Below are positions 25,064 through 34,291 of a stretch of 64,000 bases of DNA, piece after piece. Within the stretch, counting starts at the first letter, position 1, and every line of letters starts with the position of its first letter. The position numbers were made by a program, and so were the translations under genes. This DNA is from G965250275 sp965250275 (GTDB taxonomy: Bacteria > Pseudomonadota > Alphaproteobacteria > Rhodobacterales > Rhodobacteraceae): contig OZ252297.1 in the NCBI GenBank assembly GCA_965250275.1, positions 2,356,001 to 2,420,000 of the forward strand. The letters are read 5' to 3'. Below the pieces are notes generated by a model. It saw nothing but the letters and a program-made list of their open reading frames with translations. It had not been told where the DNA came from and ran no database searches.

Positions 25064-27247
25064 ATGTCGGCCACTGATGACCTGATCCGAAAGTATGAAG
25101 ACCGGCTTGCCGCGTTCGAGGAGCGGTTGCGCCGCATGGAAAGCGGCAGCGCGCCGGCGCCGCGACAGACGGGCCGCGCTGGAACGGGGTTGCGCCTTGG
25201 CGTCGATGTCGGGGGTACGTTCACCGACCTGCTGCTGCTGGACGAACGGAATGGCCGTACCGTGACCGCGAAAGTGCCGTCGACACCGGCGGACAGCTCG
25301 ATCGGGGTGCTGAACGGGATCGAAAAGATCTGCAAGACCGCCGGGATCAATCCCACGGACATCACAGAAGTCATGCACGGCACGACGGTTGCCACCAACA
25401 CCGTTCTGACATCTTCGGGCGCGCTGGTGGGGCTTGTGACCACAAAGGGATACCGCGACACGCTCCAGATCGCACGGTCCTTTGTGCCCGGCGGTCTGGG
25501 TGGATGGGTCATCTGGAACAAGTCCGCTCCGCTCGCGCCACTGGAATACACCATCGAGGCGAACGAGCGTCTGGATGCCAAGGGCAAGGTTCTCGTTCCG
25601 CTGGACGAGGCGGCGATCCGCAAGGATCTGGAAAAGCTTCTGAAATCCGGGATCGAAGCGCTGACCATCGCGTTGTTCAATGCTTACACCAACGATCAGC
25701 ATGAGCGCCGGATCGCGCAGATCGCGCAGGAGATTGCGCCCAGCATTCCGGTCAGCACGTCGGCGAGCGTGATGCCGGAAATGTATGAGTACGAGCGCAC
25801 CGAGACGACGGTTGTGAACTCTTACGTCCGGCCTGTTGTGTCGACCTATGTCGACAACCTGCAATCCGAGTTGAAGCGGCGGATGGGCAGTGATGTGATG
25901 CTGCAAATCCTGCGGTCGGATGGCGGGCTGTCGTCCGCACAATCGGCCATGGACCAGCCCGTCAACCTGTTGATGTCCGGTCCCGCCGGAGGCGTGTCCG
26001 GCGCACTTTGGATCGCAAAGCAATCGGGGTTCCGGAACCTTCTGACCTTTGACATGGGCGGCACGTCAACGGACGTGGCGCTGATCGAAAACTCGGTGGC
26101 CCGCACGCGGCGCGAAACCCGCGTCGCCGACGTGACTGTGCGTGCGCCTTCGATCGATGTGCGCACAGTGGGCGCCGGGGGCGGGTCAATTGCCTATGTG
26201 CCGGAGCTGACCAAGGCGCTGCGCGTGGGACCGCAATCTGCAGGTGCGGTGCCCGGGCCCGCCGCCTACAGCAAAGGAGGCGAGGCGCCCACGGTGACCG
26301 ATGCCAACGTGGTGCTGGGTTACTTGCCCTCGGATGCGAAACTCGGCGGCGACATGGAAATCTCGCGTGACCTGGCGGCAAAAGCTGTTGCTACGATTGC
26401 CGAGCCACTTGGGCTGTCCATTGAAGATGCGGCCGAGGGTGTGATCCGGATCGTGAATGAAAACATGGTTGGGGCTTTGCGTCTGGTGTCGGTCGAACAG
26501 GGCTATGACCCGCGCGACTTTGCTTTGATCGGATTTGGCGGGGCGGGACCCCTGCACGCGAACGCGCTTTCCAAGCTGGTGAGTTCGTGGCCTGCGATCA
26601 TTCCGCCGGGGCCGGGCGTTCTGTGTGCCTATGGCGATGCCACAACACGTCTGCGCAACGAGGCCAGCCAGACCTACGTCACACGAGTGGCGGAAGTGAC
26701 TGACAGCGAAATCAAGGGGATGCTGGACGATCTTCATGAGCAAGCGGCCAAAGATCTGACCGCAGAGGGCGTCAGTCGTAGTGAGCAAGACGTGCTCTAC
26801 CAGATCGACATTCGCTACCACGGTCAGGGTATGAAACTTACGATTGACGTGGCGCCGGAGGATTTCTCACTAGCAGGTGTTACATCGCGCTTCGATGCCG
26901 AACATGAGCAGTTGTTCACCTTTGCACTAGATGCCGAGCACGAGATCGTCGGGCTGCGCGCCGTCGTTCAGGGCGCGGAGAAAAGCTTTATCAACACTGA
27001 AGGCAGTACCGGCTCCGCCGACAGCACAGCCGCACGGGTTCAGCCGACCCGGATCTACGCTGACGGGGCCTGGCGCGAAGGTTACATCTACGACCGCGCA
27101 AAGCTGCATCCCGGCAATCGCGTTCAGGGTCCGGCTGTCGTCACGGAAATGGACAGCACGTCCGTGATCCTGCCCGATCACGTCGGCATCGTGGACGCTG
27201 TTGGAAACATTCTGATCTGGCCCGCAGATCACGCAAACGCTCGCTGA
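25064..27247 (+). CDS. Hydantoinase/oxoprolinase family A subunit (HyuA-like)
   Basis: A 727-residue ATP-dependent amidohydrolase or carboxylase subunit. After an unusual N-terminal extension of about 45 residues with coiled-coil character (LIRKYEDRLAAFEERLRRM), the actin-like motif LGVDVGGTFTDLLL is near 46-59. DMGGTSTDVALIE and VGAGGGSIAYV follow. Family members include N-methylhydantoinase, 5-oxoprolinase and acetone or acetophenone carboxylase. ATG 25064 follows GAAGGAC. Just 12 bp precede the B subunit gene. ATP-driven opening of a cyclic amide is one candidate reaction; carboxylation is another. Confidence 0.9.
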   Translation: MSATDDLIRKYEDRLAAFEERLRRMESGSAPAPRQTGRAGTGLRLGVDVGGTFTDLLLLDERNGRTVTAKVPSTPADSSIGVLNGIEKICKTAGINPTDITEVMHGTTVATNTVLTSSGALVGLVTTKGYRDTLQIARSFVPGGLGGWVIWNKSAPLAPLEYTIEANERLDAKGKVLVPLDEAAIRKDLEKLLKSGIEALTIALFNAYTNDQHERRIAQIAQEIAPSIPVSTSASVMPEMYEYERTETTVVNSYVRPVVSTYVDNLQSELKRRMGSDVMLQILRSDGGLSSAQSAMDQPVNLLMSGPAGGVSGALWIAKQSGFRNLLTFDMGGTSTDVALIENSVARTRRETRVADVTVRAPSIDVRTVGAGGGSIAYVPELTKALRVGPQSAGAVPGPAAYSKGGEAPTVTDANVVLGYLPSDAKLGGDMEISRDLAAKAVATIAEPLGLSIEDAAEGVIRIVNENMVGALRLVSVEQGYDPRDFALIGFGGAGPLHANALSKLVSSWPAIIPPGPGVLCAYGDATTRLRNEASQTYVTRVAEVTDSEIKGMLDDLHEQAAKDLTAEGVSRSEQDVLYQIDIRYHGQGMKLTIDVAPEDFSLAGVTSRFDAEHEQLFTFALDAEHEIVGLRAVVQGAEKSFINTEGSTGSADSTAARVQPTRIYADGAWREGYIYDRAKLHPGNRVQGPAVVTEMDSTSVILPDHVGIVDAVGNILIWPADHANAR

Positions 27248-27259
27248 AGGAACATCGAT

Positions 27260-29152
27260 ATGGTTGCTCAAATAATTGAAACGAATACCGTTCCGTTTTC
27301 CCGCGTTGATGTGGACCCGATCACGCTTGATATCGTCGAAAACGCGCTGCGCAACGCGCGGAACGAAATGGACGCTGTCCTGTTTCGAACCGCAATGAGC
27401 CCGGGCATTCGGGAACAACACGATGCCTTTCCGCTGATCGCCAATCAGGAAGGCAAGATGGTCGTCGGCCAGTTCGGGTCGTTCCTCTACGGGTTCATCA
27501 ACGGGTATGATGGCACCATTGAGGACGGTGATATCTTCATCACCAACGACCCCTACAGTTGCAATGGCGCGGTCAGTCACCTGAATGACTGGCTGCTGAT
27601 GATGCCGATCTTTCACGATGGCAAGCTCGTCAGTTGGGCTGCCATGTTCGGACATATGACCGATGTGGGCGGCAAAGTGCCCGGATCGCTGCCGACCGAT
27701 GCCAAGATGATCTATGAGGAAGGGATGATCGTCCCGCCTACTAAGATTTACCGGCGCGGTGAACTGGCGGACGAAATTCTCAACATCATGCTGCACAACA
27801 CTCGGATGCCGGAGTGGAACAAGTCTGACTTCTACGCCATCATCGCGGCGTTGCGGCTGGCGGAACGGCGCGTGCGCGAGAACATCGAGCGCTTCGGCGC
27901 GGACACCTATATCTCTGCGATGTGGGACATGCTGGATCGCAACAAAGCGGCCATGGGCGCGATCATCCAGATGATCATCCCCGAAGCGGTGGACGGCAAA
28001 AAGGCCTATTTCGAAGACTGGATTGACGATGATGGGATGGGCAACGGTCCATACAAGATCGCGTGCCATCTGCACCGTGAAGGAGAGATCGCCTATTTCG
28101 ACTTCACCGGCTCCGACCCGCAGTCCTTCTCTTCGATCAATTTCCTGCTGAACGAAGAAATGTTCAAAATGTTCTTCGGGGCCTTCACGATCAACCTTTT
28201 TGACCCGCAGATCCTGTTCAATGACGGGTTCTATGATCTGGTCGAGGTGCACATTCCCGAAGGCTGCATCCTCAAGCCCAAAAAACCAGCCGCCTTGTCG
28301 TGCCGGACCCATATGCTGGGCCGGATCTTTGATCTCATGGGCGGGTTGCTCGGGCAGGGCGCACCGGATGCTCTGAACGCGGCCGGGTTCTCCGACAGCC
28401 CGCACTTCATGTATTCGGGCTTCGATTCCAAAGGCGAGTGGTATCAGCTCTTCCAGATCGGTTTTGGTGGCGTGCCGGGCCGCCCTGTTGGCGATGGCCC
28501 GGATGGGCATTCCATGTGGCCCGCCTTCACCAACGTGCCCAACGAGTTCCTGGAGGCTTATTTCCCGTTGCGCATGCGTGAATACGCGACCATTCCCGAT
28601 AGCGGAGGCGCGGGCCTGCACCGAGGCGGTAACGGCATCACCATCGCCTATGAGATCCTCGAATCCGGAGAGGTTTCCATCCACGATGACCGCTGGCTGA
28701 CCTCGCCCTGGGGCGTGAACGGGGGAGAGCCGGGCATGCGCTCGACCAAGCGGCTGGTGCGGACCGATGGCACGGAAGAGAACATTCCGTCGAAATGTGA
28801 CCGCGTCGCCGTGGAACCCGGTGACATTCTCTACTTCAACACCTGGGGTGGTGGCGGTTGGGGTGACCCGCTCAAACGCGATCCGCAGCTTGTTCTGACC
28901 GATGTGAAGCGGGGGCTGGTGACCGTTGACGGTGCACGGCGCTACGGCGTCGTGATTGCCAAGGAGGCGGTGAACTCCAAGGCCACAGAGAAGCTTCGCG
29001 CGGAAATGGCAAAGTCCCGCGGCGAGCAGCCACTGTTCAATCGTGGTTTCACCTCCATCGACGAACTGAAAGCGCGCTGCCTGACAGAAACCGGGTTCGA
29101 GCCGCCAAAGGCACCGGTGTTCCGCGGGCAGTATGCGCAAGCGGCTGAATGA
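27260..29152 (+). CDS. Hydantoinase family B subunit (HyuB-like)
   Basis: A 630-residue HyuB-family protein. The N-terminal DPITLDIVENALRNARNEMD, the block NDPYSCNGAVSHLNDW near 95, FGHMTDVGGKVPGS near 133 and the C-terminal GGGGWGDPL near 535 are characteristic. It forms the partner of the preceding A subunit in ATP-dependent hydantoinases, oxoprolinases and ketone carboxylases. GAAGGA precedes the ATG. No third small subunit as in acetone carboxylase is nearby, which argues mildly for a hydrolase rather than an acetone-carboxylase-type enzyme. Confidence 0.92.
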   Translation: MVAQIIETNTVPFSRVDVDPITLDIVENALRNARNEMDAVLFRTAMSPGIREQHDAFPLIANQEGKMVVGQFGSFLYGFINGYDGTIEDGDIFITNDPYSCNGAVSHLNDWLLMMPIFHDGKLVSWAAMFGHMTDVGGKVPGSLPTDAKMIYEEGMIVPPTKIYRRGELADEILNIMLHNTRMPEWNKSDFYAIIAALRLAERRVRENIERFGADTYISAMWDMLDRNKAAMGAIIQMIIPEAVDGKKAYFEDWIDDDGMGNGPYKIACHLHREGEIAYFDFTGSDPQSFSSINFLLNEEMFKMFFGAFTINLFDPQILFNDGFYDLVEVHIPEGCILKPKKPAALSCRTHMLGRIFDLMGGLLGQGAPDALNAAGFSDSPHFMYSGFDSKGEWYQLFQIGFGGVPGRPVGDGPDGHSMWPAFTNVPNEFLEAYFPLRMREYATIPDSGGAGLHRGGNGITIAYEILESGEVSIHDDRWLTSPWGVNGGEPGMRSTKRLVRTDGTEENIPSKCDRVAVEPGDILYFNTWGGGGWGDPLKRDPQLVLTDVKRGLVTVDGARRYGVVIAKEAVNSKATEKLRAEMAKSRGEQPLFNRGFTSIDELKARCLTETGFEPPKAPVFRGQYAQAAE

Positions 29153-29194
29153 GAGGTCTGATCATGACGATTGCCGGATCACCACGGGGACGCC

Positions 29195-29839
29195 ATGTCT
29201 GAAACGCTGGACACCAACTATGCGCGCGCAGGTTATCATGCGGCGCAATCGTGGGGCAAACGCCCTGCGCTCCTGCTGATCGATTTCGCGGTGGCCTATT
29301 TCGACCCTGATGCGCCGCTCTATGGGGGCGAGGGGTGCCAGATCGCGCTCGACAATGCAGCCCGGCTTGCCCCCGTGGCGCGGGACGCGGGCGTTCCAGT
29401 GATTTTCACCGAAGTGAAGTATCAGCCCGGAGGCGCTGACGGCGGCGCGTTCTACGCTAAAGTTCCGGCGCTGAGCTGTTTTGTCGCCGGAGAAGAGACG
29501 CAAAAGCTGGCCCCTCCGCTCACGGTGGAACACGACGATCTCTTGATCACCAAACAATATCCCAGCGCCTTCTTCGGCACATCTTTGGCCACGACGCTGC
29601 ATTGGCTGGACATCGATACGCTGCTCTTGGCCGGTGTGACAACGTCGGGCTGCGTGCGCGCCACCTGCATCGACAGCATCTCGCATGGTTTTGTCACGCT
29701 GGTGGTCGAAGACGCCGTAGGCGACCGGGCCGACGGACCGCATCAGGCAAACCTGTTCGATATGAGCGCCAAATACGCCGACCTGTTGTCGACGGATGCG
29801 GCGCTCCAATACCTAAAAAGCATCAACTCGGAGGACTAA
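29195..29839 (+). CDS. Isochorismatase-family amidohydrolase (N-carbamoylsarcosine amidase-like)
   Basis: A 214-residue cysteine hydrolase. The triad is visible: Asp in LLLIDFAVAYFD near residue 26, Lys in TEVKYQPGG near 72, and Cys in GVTTSGCVRATC near 153. The family includes N-carbamoylsarcosine amidase, which follows N-methylhydantoinase in creatinine breakdown, and maleamate amidase. Directly after HyuAB it is well placed to hydrolyse the opened-ring amide or ureido product. A 12-codon ORF (ATG 29164, with GAGAGG upstream) ends at 29202 across this start, which suggests translational coupling. ATG 29195 is chosen because the longer frame would need a TTG. Confidence 0.88.
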   Translation: MSETLDTNYARAGYHAAQSWGKRPALLLIDFAVAYFDPDAPLYGGEGCQIALDNAARLAPVARDAGVPVIFTEVKYQPGGADGGAFYAKVPALSCFVAGEETQKLAPPLTVEHDDLLITKQYPSAFFGTSLATTLHWLDIDTLLLAGVTTSGCVRATCIDSISHGFVTLVVEDAVGDRADGPHQANLFDMSAKYADLLSTDAALQYLKSINSED

Positions 29840-29843
29840 ACCA

Positions 29844-30929
29844 ATGAAAACATTGCTCGCATCCGCGCTCGCGCTGACGGCGCTCAGCGCACCGGCCTGG
29901 GCCGATCTCGACGCGGCCAAGGCCCTGATCGAAAAACATAGCCAGCTGCCGGAATTCACGGCGCCCGGGCCGGCGTTTGATGCCAAGGCCTGCATGGCGG
30001 ACAAGAAGATGTTCGTTGTCCCGCTGACCAACGCCAACCCATTCAACGCCGCGATCTCGCAGGGCTTCGTAGATGCCGCCGGGATCGTCGGCTTCGAGCT
30101 GCGCGACTGGGAGACCCAGATGGATCCGGCGGGTTGGATACAGGGCATCAATACGGCCGTGGCCGAAGGCTATGACCTGATCGATTTGCAGGGTGGGTTG
30201 CCGCCCGAATTCCTTGTCCCGCAGATCACCGAAGCCAAGGCTGCCGGGGTCAAGGTCACAGCGACCCACAACTGGGATGCGACGACCCAGACAACGCCGG
30301 ACTTTATGGATGGCGCTGCAAACACGGATTACGTGACCATCGGCAAGATCATTGCCGCATGGGCGATGGTTCAGACCGACGGCAAGGTCAACGCGCTGGT
30401 GCTCGGGCCCGACGAAATCACCCCAACCGCACCGCTGCGCGACGCCATCATCGGCTATCTTGAAGAAAACTGCCCCGACTGCACGACCAAGTACATCAAT
30501 GTGCCTGTGAACGACTGGGCCACCCAAGGGCAACCCGCGGTGCAAAATGCGCTGCTGGCAGACCCGACGATCAACTATGTGCTGCCGGTCTATGACTCCA
30601 TGTCCGGGTTCATCGTGCCTGCCATCCAGATCGCCGGATCGGATGCGAAGATCGTGAGCTATAACGGCACGCCGTTTGTGCTGGACATGATGCGGGACGG
30701 GGACATCGTCGAAATGAATGTCGGCGAAAGCCTTGGCTGGGTCGGCATGGCGGGCACGGACGCCAACATGCGGCTGCTCTGCGGTCTGGAGCCAGTGACG
30801 ACCCTGAACACCCCGGCCTACATCTTCACCGATGAGAATGTCGCGACCGCCGGGAACCCGGCCACCTTTAACGATGGCTATGGCGACGTGCACATTGAGG
30901 GCTTCAAGGCGCTCTGGGGCATCGAGTGA
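29844..30929 (+). CDS. Periplasmic binding protein, ribose-type (family 1) ABC transporter
   Basis: A 361-residue exported protein with a signal peptide at residues 1-20 (ALALTALSAPAWA). The mature part has the two-lobed periplasmic-binding-protein-I pattern: MFVVPLTNANPFNAAISQGF near 56, then AAGVKVTATHNWD near 132. It is followed by the ATPase gene with a GTGA overlap. The cargo is unknown. Because the genes sit in the HyuAB operon, the ligand is more likely the cyclic amide or a derivative than a sugar, although the family is best known for sugars. Confidence 0.9.
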   Translation: MKTLLASALALTALSAPAWADLDAAKALIEKHSQLPEFTAPGPAFDAKACMADKKMFVVPLTNANPFNAAISQGFVDAAGIVGFELRDWETQMDPAGWIQGINTAVAEGYDLIDLQGGLPPEFLVPQITEAKAAGVKVTATHNWDATTQTTPDFMDGAANTDYVTIGKIIAAWAMVQTDGKVNALVLGPDEITPTAPLRDAIIGYLEENCPDCTTKYINVPVNDWATQGQPAVQNALLADPTINYVLPVYDSMSGFIVPAIQIAGSDAKIVSYNGTPFVLDMMRDGDIVEMNVGESLGWVGMAGTDANMRLLCGLEPVTTLNTPAYIFTDENVATAGNPATFNDGYGDVHIEGFKALWGIE

Positions 30930-32497
30930 CGCCAACCCACCATAGCGGGGCCGATACCGGCCCCGCACTGGACATTTCCAACCTGTCCAAACGCTTTGGC
31001 GGGGCCTTGGCGCTGGACAAGGTTTCGCTGCAAATCGCGCGCGGTGAGGTGCACGGCTTGCTTGGCTCAAACGGGTCGGGAAAATCCACTTTGATCAAGG
31101 TTCTGGCAGGGTTTCATGATCCAGAACCGGGGGCCCGTGTTTCGCTTTACGGCAGCGATGTGCCGCTGCCGATCCCGGGGTCACAGGTCCGCGAAATGGG
31201 GCTGGCGTTCGTGCATCAGAACCTGGGCCTGATCCCGTCGCTGTCTGTGACGGAAAACCTGTATCTCGGCCGATTTGCGACCGAACAAAACTGGGCGCTG
31301 AACTGGCACGCTTTGCACACGCGTGCGTCTGAAACATTTGCCACTTTTCGGGTGCCTTTGGACCCGGAAGCGCCGGTTGGGGCGCTGTCCGCGGTACAGC
31401 AGGCACTACTGGCGATCATCCGTGCCTATGAAGATCTGCAGCAAGCCACCGCGGATCACGCAGACCGACCTGGAGTACTCGTTCTGGACGAACCTACGCC
31501 CTTTCTGCCGCGCGCGGGTGTGGAACAACTGTTTGACCTCGTGCGGGCTTGCACAGCCACCGGCGCCAGCGTGATTTTTGTCAGCCACGATGTGGACGAA
31601 GTCCGCGAGATCACAGACCGGGCAACGATCCTGCGCGATGGGCATTTGATCGACACGGTCGAGACGGCTCACACGACGCATGATGCGTTTGTGGAACGGA
31701 TCATAGGTCGGAACCTCGACAGCTACGGCGGCCATCACAAAGCTCTGACCAGTACTTCGGCGCGACTGGAAGTGCGCGGGCTCTCCGGTGCCGGGATTGG
31801 TCCAATCGATTTTGAAATGGCGCCTGGGGAGATCCTCGGGCTGACCGGTCTGATCGGATCGGGCTGCGAGGATGTGCCCGCACTGCTTTATGGCGCGCAA
31901 ACCGCCGCTGAAGGGCAGATGACGCTGGATGGCGAGTCGATCGCGCTTGCCGACTTCACGCCGACCGAGGCGCTGGCCCATGATATTGCCTATTTGCCAG
32001 CGGACCGGTTGGGAGAGGCAGGCATTGGCGCGCTCTCGGTGGCGGACAACGTTGCCATGCCAGTCTTTGATGCATTGCGCGGCGCGCTTGGACTGACAAC
32101 GCGGGGGATCGAAGCCCATGCGCAGGGCTTGGGCGTGCAATCGGGTGTAAAACCAAACTTGCCGGGACTGCCGCTATCGGCCTTGTCCGGTGGCAACGCC
32201 CAAAAAGCGGTGCTTTCCAAGTGGCTGCAGATCCAGCCCAGGCTGCTTTTGCTGGATGAACCCACGCAAGGCGTGGACGTCGGCGCGCGGCAGGCGATCT
32301 GGGACGCCTTGGATCGGACAGCCGAAACAGGGGCCTGCGTCCTGGTCGCGTCCACGGACTACGAGCAGCTGGCGCAGATTTGCCACCGGGTCCTGATCTT
32401 CGCACGCGGTGCTGTCGTTGCCGAGCTCAGCGGAAAAACCCTGACAAAAGAAACCATTGCCGAGCGGTGTTACCGTTCGATGAGCCAAATCGCATGA
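30926..32497 (+). CDS. ABC transporter ATPase, double-NBD ribose type (RbsA-like)
   Basis: A 523-residue tandem ATPase. The first half has Walker A GLLGSNGSGKST near 49 and Walker B LVLDEPTP; its signature region reads LSAVQQ, weaker than LSGGQ. The second half lacks a Walker A Lys (GLTGLIGSGCED), as is usual in this family, but has LSGGNAQKAVLSKWL and LLLDEPTQGVDVGAR. The start is GTG 30926, overlapping the binding-protein stop. It energises the permease whose start overlaps its own stop (ATGA). Confidence 0.92.
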   Translation: MTPTHHSGADTGPALDISNLSKRFGGALALDKVSLQIARGEVHGLLGSNGSGKSTLIKVLAGFHDPEPGARVSLYGSDVPLPIPGSQVREMGLAFVHQNLGLIPSLSVTENLYLGRFATEQNWALNWHALHTRASETFATFRVPLDPEAPVGALSAVQQALLAIIRAYEDLQQATADHADRPGVLVLDEPTPFLPRAGVEQLFDLVRACTATGASVIFVSHDVDEVREITDRATILRDGHLIDTVETAHTTHDAFVERIIGRNLDSYGGHHKALTSTSARLEVRGLSGAGIGPIDFEMAPGEILGLTGLIGSGCEDVPALLYGAQTAAEGQMTLDGESIALADFTPTEALAHDIAYLPADRLGEAGIGALSVADNVAMPVFDALRGALGLTTRGIEAHAQGLGVQSGVKPNLPGLPLSALSGGNAQKAVLSKWLQIQPRLLLLDEPTQGVDVGARQAIWDALDRTAETGACVLVASTDYEQLAQICHRVLIFARGAVVAELSGKTLTKETIAERCYRSMSQIA

Positions 32498-33555
32498 CCC
32501 AAGACCCCTCCAAAGACGCGTACGAAGCGCGCATCGCCGCCCTCGAGGCGAAACTGCAGGCCCTGGAGGCCACGGTGGACACGCAGGCGTCCCGCCCGGA
32601 GTTCAGCTGGAAACAGGCCTTTGAGAAGTACGGGCTGTTGCTGGCGTGGGTGCTGATCATCCTTGTGCTTGGGATTTTCAAACCTGCTCAGATGTTTGCA
32701 TGGAACTCTTACGCTTCGATGCTGGGCTCGAACGCGATGGTTGTTGTTCTGACGCTCGCCCTGATCATACCACTGACCACGGGTGATTTTGATCTGTCAA
32801 TTGCGGCGGTCATGGGGCTGTCGTCGATGATCATTGCCGTTCTAAACGTCAAGCTGGGCTACCCCATCACGGCGGCGATCATTGTCGCGCTGCTGGCCGG
32901 TGCGGTGATCGGGGCGGTGAACGCCTTCTTCATCCTCTATTTTGGGGTGTTCTCGCTCATCGTGACCCTTGGCACGGGCTATTTCATCTCGGGCCTCATC
33001 CTTTGGGTGTCCGACAGCGGCACCATCGCAGGTGTCTCCATGGGCTTGGTGCGCGCGGTGATCCTGACCCGGTTCCTTGGCATTCCGATCGGGTTCTACT
33101 ACGCGCTCATTCTAACCGGCGTGCTTTGGTACGTGTTTCAACACACAGCGCTGGGTCGCCGCATGCTCTTTGTCGGACGCGGCCGTGAGGTGGCGCGGCT
33201 GTCTGGGGTCAATGTGACCTGGATCCGGACGGGTGCGCTCATCGCATCATCGGTCATGGCCGCCTTTGCCGGTGTGCTTTACACCGGCATGCGGGGCGCT
33301 GCGGATCCCAGCTCGGCACTGGCGTTCCTGCTACCGGCCTTCGCAGCGGCGTATCTTGGGTCGACCGCGATCTATCCCGGGCGGTTCAATGCCATCGGCG
33401 CTTTTGTGGCGGTCTACTTTTTGTCGACCGGCATCATGGGGCTGAACTTTCTGGGCGTGGATAGCTTCGTTCAGAACCTCTTCTACGGCGGCGGCCTCGT
33501 GATTGCCGTTGCGATTTCACAATTGATACGGGGACGGAGGCCGATGGATGCCTGA
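32494..33555 (+). CDS. ABC transporter permease, ribose type (RbsC-like)
   Basis: A 353-residue inner-membrane permease. Eight to ten hydrophobic segments follow FSWKQAFEKYGLLLAWVLIIL, and the conserved LTTGDFDLSIAAVMGLS and GRRMLFVGRGREVARLSGVNV are present. Residues 5-32 form an unusual N-terminal coiled coil (YEARIAALEAKLQALEATVD), which most RbsC proteins lack. ATG 32494 overlaps the ATPase stop. Its own stop lies 8 bp inside the next gene. Confidence 0.92.
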   Translation: MTQDPSKDAYEARIAALEAKLQALEATVDTQASRPEFSWKQAFEKYGLLLAWVLIILVLGIFKPAQMFAWNSYASMLGSNAMVVVLTLALIIPLTTGDFDLSIAAVMGLSSMIIAVLNVKLGYPITAAIIVALLAGAVIGAVNAFFILYFGVFSLIVTLGTGYFISGLILWVSDSGTIAGVSMGLVRAVILTRFLGIPIGFYYALILTGVLWYVFQHTALGRRMLFVGRGREVARLSGVNVTWIRTGALIASSVMAAFAGVLYTGMRGAADPSSALAFLLPAFAAAYLGSTAIYPGRFNAIGAFVAVYFLSTGIMGLNFLGVDSFVQNLFYGGGLVIAVAISQLIRGRRPMDA

Positions 33556-34291
33556 CGCGCTTGGCTGGCGCTGCAAGTTTGCGGTGGTGGCTCCTTCGAC
33601 AAACACCATTGTGCAACCGGACATGGACGCCCTGCGTGTGCCGGGCGTTACAAATCATTTCGGTCGCATTTATGTGCCCAACATGCCGGTCCACAACGAC
33701 GCGGATTTTGTGGCGCTGGTCGAAGCGATTGGCGCGACGCTGAACGATGCGGTGGAGCGCTGCATGACCTGTCAGCCGGACTACCTGATCATGGGAATGT
33801 CCGCGCTGATGTTCTGGGACGGGCGTGCGGCAAGCGAAAAACGCATGCACGAACTTGCCGACTTTGCGGGCGTTCCGGTATCAGCCGGATCCTTTGCCTG
33901 CGAAGCCGCGTTGAACCTGACCGGTGCGCGGCGGATCGGCGTGATTTCCCCCTATCAGCCTGTCTCGGACCGTGAAGTGACGCGGTTCTTTCAGGACTGC
34001 GGCTTTGAGGTTGTGACGTTCAAGGGGCTGCGCTGCGACAGCCCGGTCAACATTGCCCATGTCCAGCCAGAGACGTTGCGCACGCATTTGCATGAACTGG
34101 ACAGCGATTTGATTGATGCCTGGGTTCAGGTTGGAACCAATCTGTCGATGGTGGATCTGGGGCATGAGCTGGAGGCAGAACTCGGCAAGCCCGTCATCAC
34201 CATCAATTCAGCGACCTATTGGCATGCGCTGCGCGCGGTTGGGATTGCCGATCAGGTCGACGGGCGCGGCTGGCTTTTCAAGGATCATTGA
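33548..34291 (+). CDS. Asp/Glu racemase-superfamily protein (maleate isomerase/arylmalonate decarboxylase type) lacking catalytic Cys
   Basis: A 247-residue protein of the fold shared by maleate cis-trans isomerase and arylmalonate decarboxylase: VVAPSTNTIVQPDMDAL near 15-31 and ISPYQPVSDREV near 136. The two positions that carry catalytic Cys in these enzymes read IMGMSALMFWDG and VQVGTNLSMVD here, so neither Cys is obvious. It could use other chemistry or be a relative with a different function. It overlaps the permease gene by 8 bp and the next SDR gene by 1 bp. Confidence 0.78.
   Translation: MPDALGWRCKFAVVAPSTNTIVQPDMDALRVPGVTNHFGRIYVPNMPVHNDADFVALVEAIGATLNDAVERCMTCQPDYLIMGMSALMFWDGRAASEKRMHELADFAGVPVSAGSFACEAALNLTGARRIGVISPYQPVSDREVTRFFQDCGFEVVTFKGLRCDSPVNIAHVQPETLRTHLHELDSDLIDAWVQVGTNLSMVDLGHELEAELGKPVITINSATYWHALRAVGIADQVDGRGWLFKDH

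Noticed and set aside
26927..29140. A 737-codon minus-strand open frame
   Set aside because: It mirrors hyuB, which has complete family motifs and a ribosome site. The antisense translation shows no family.
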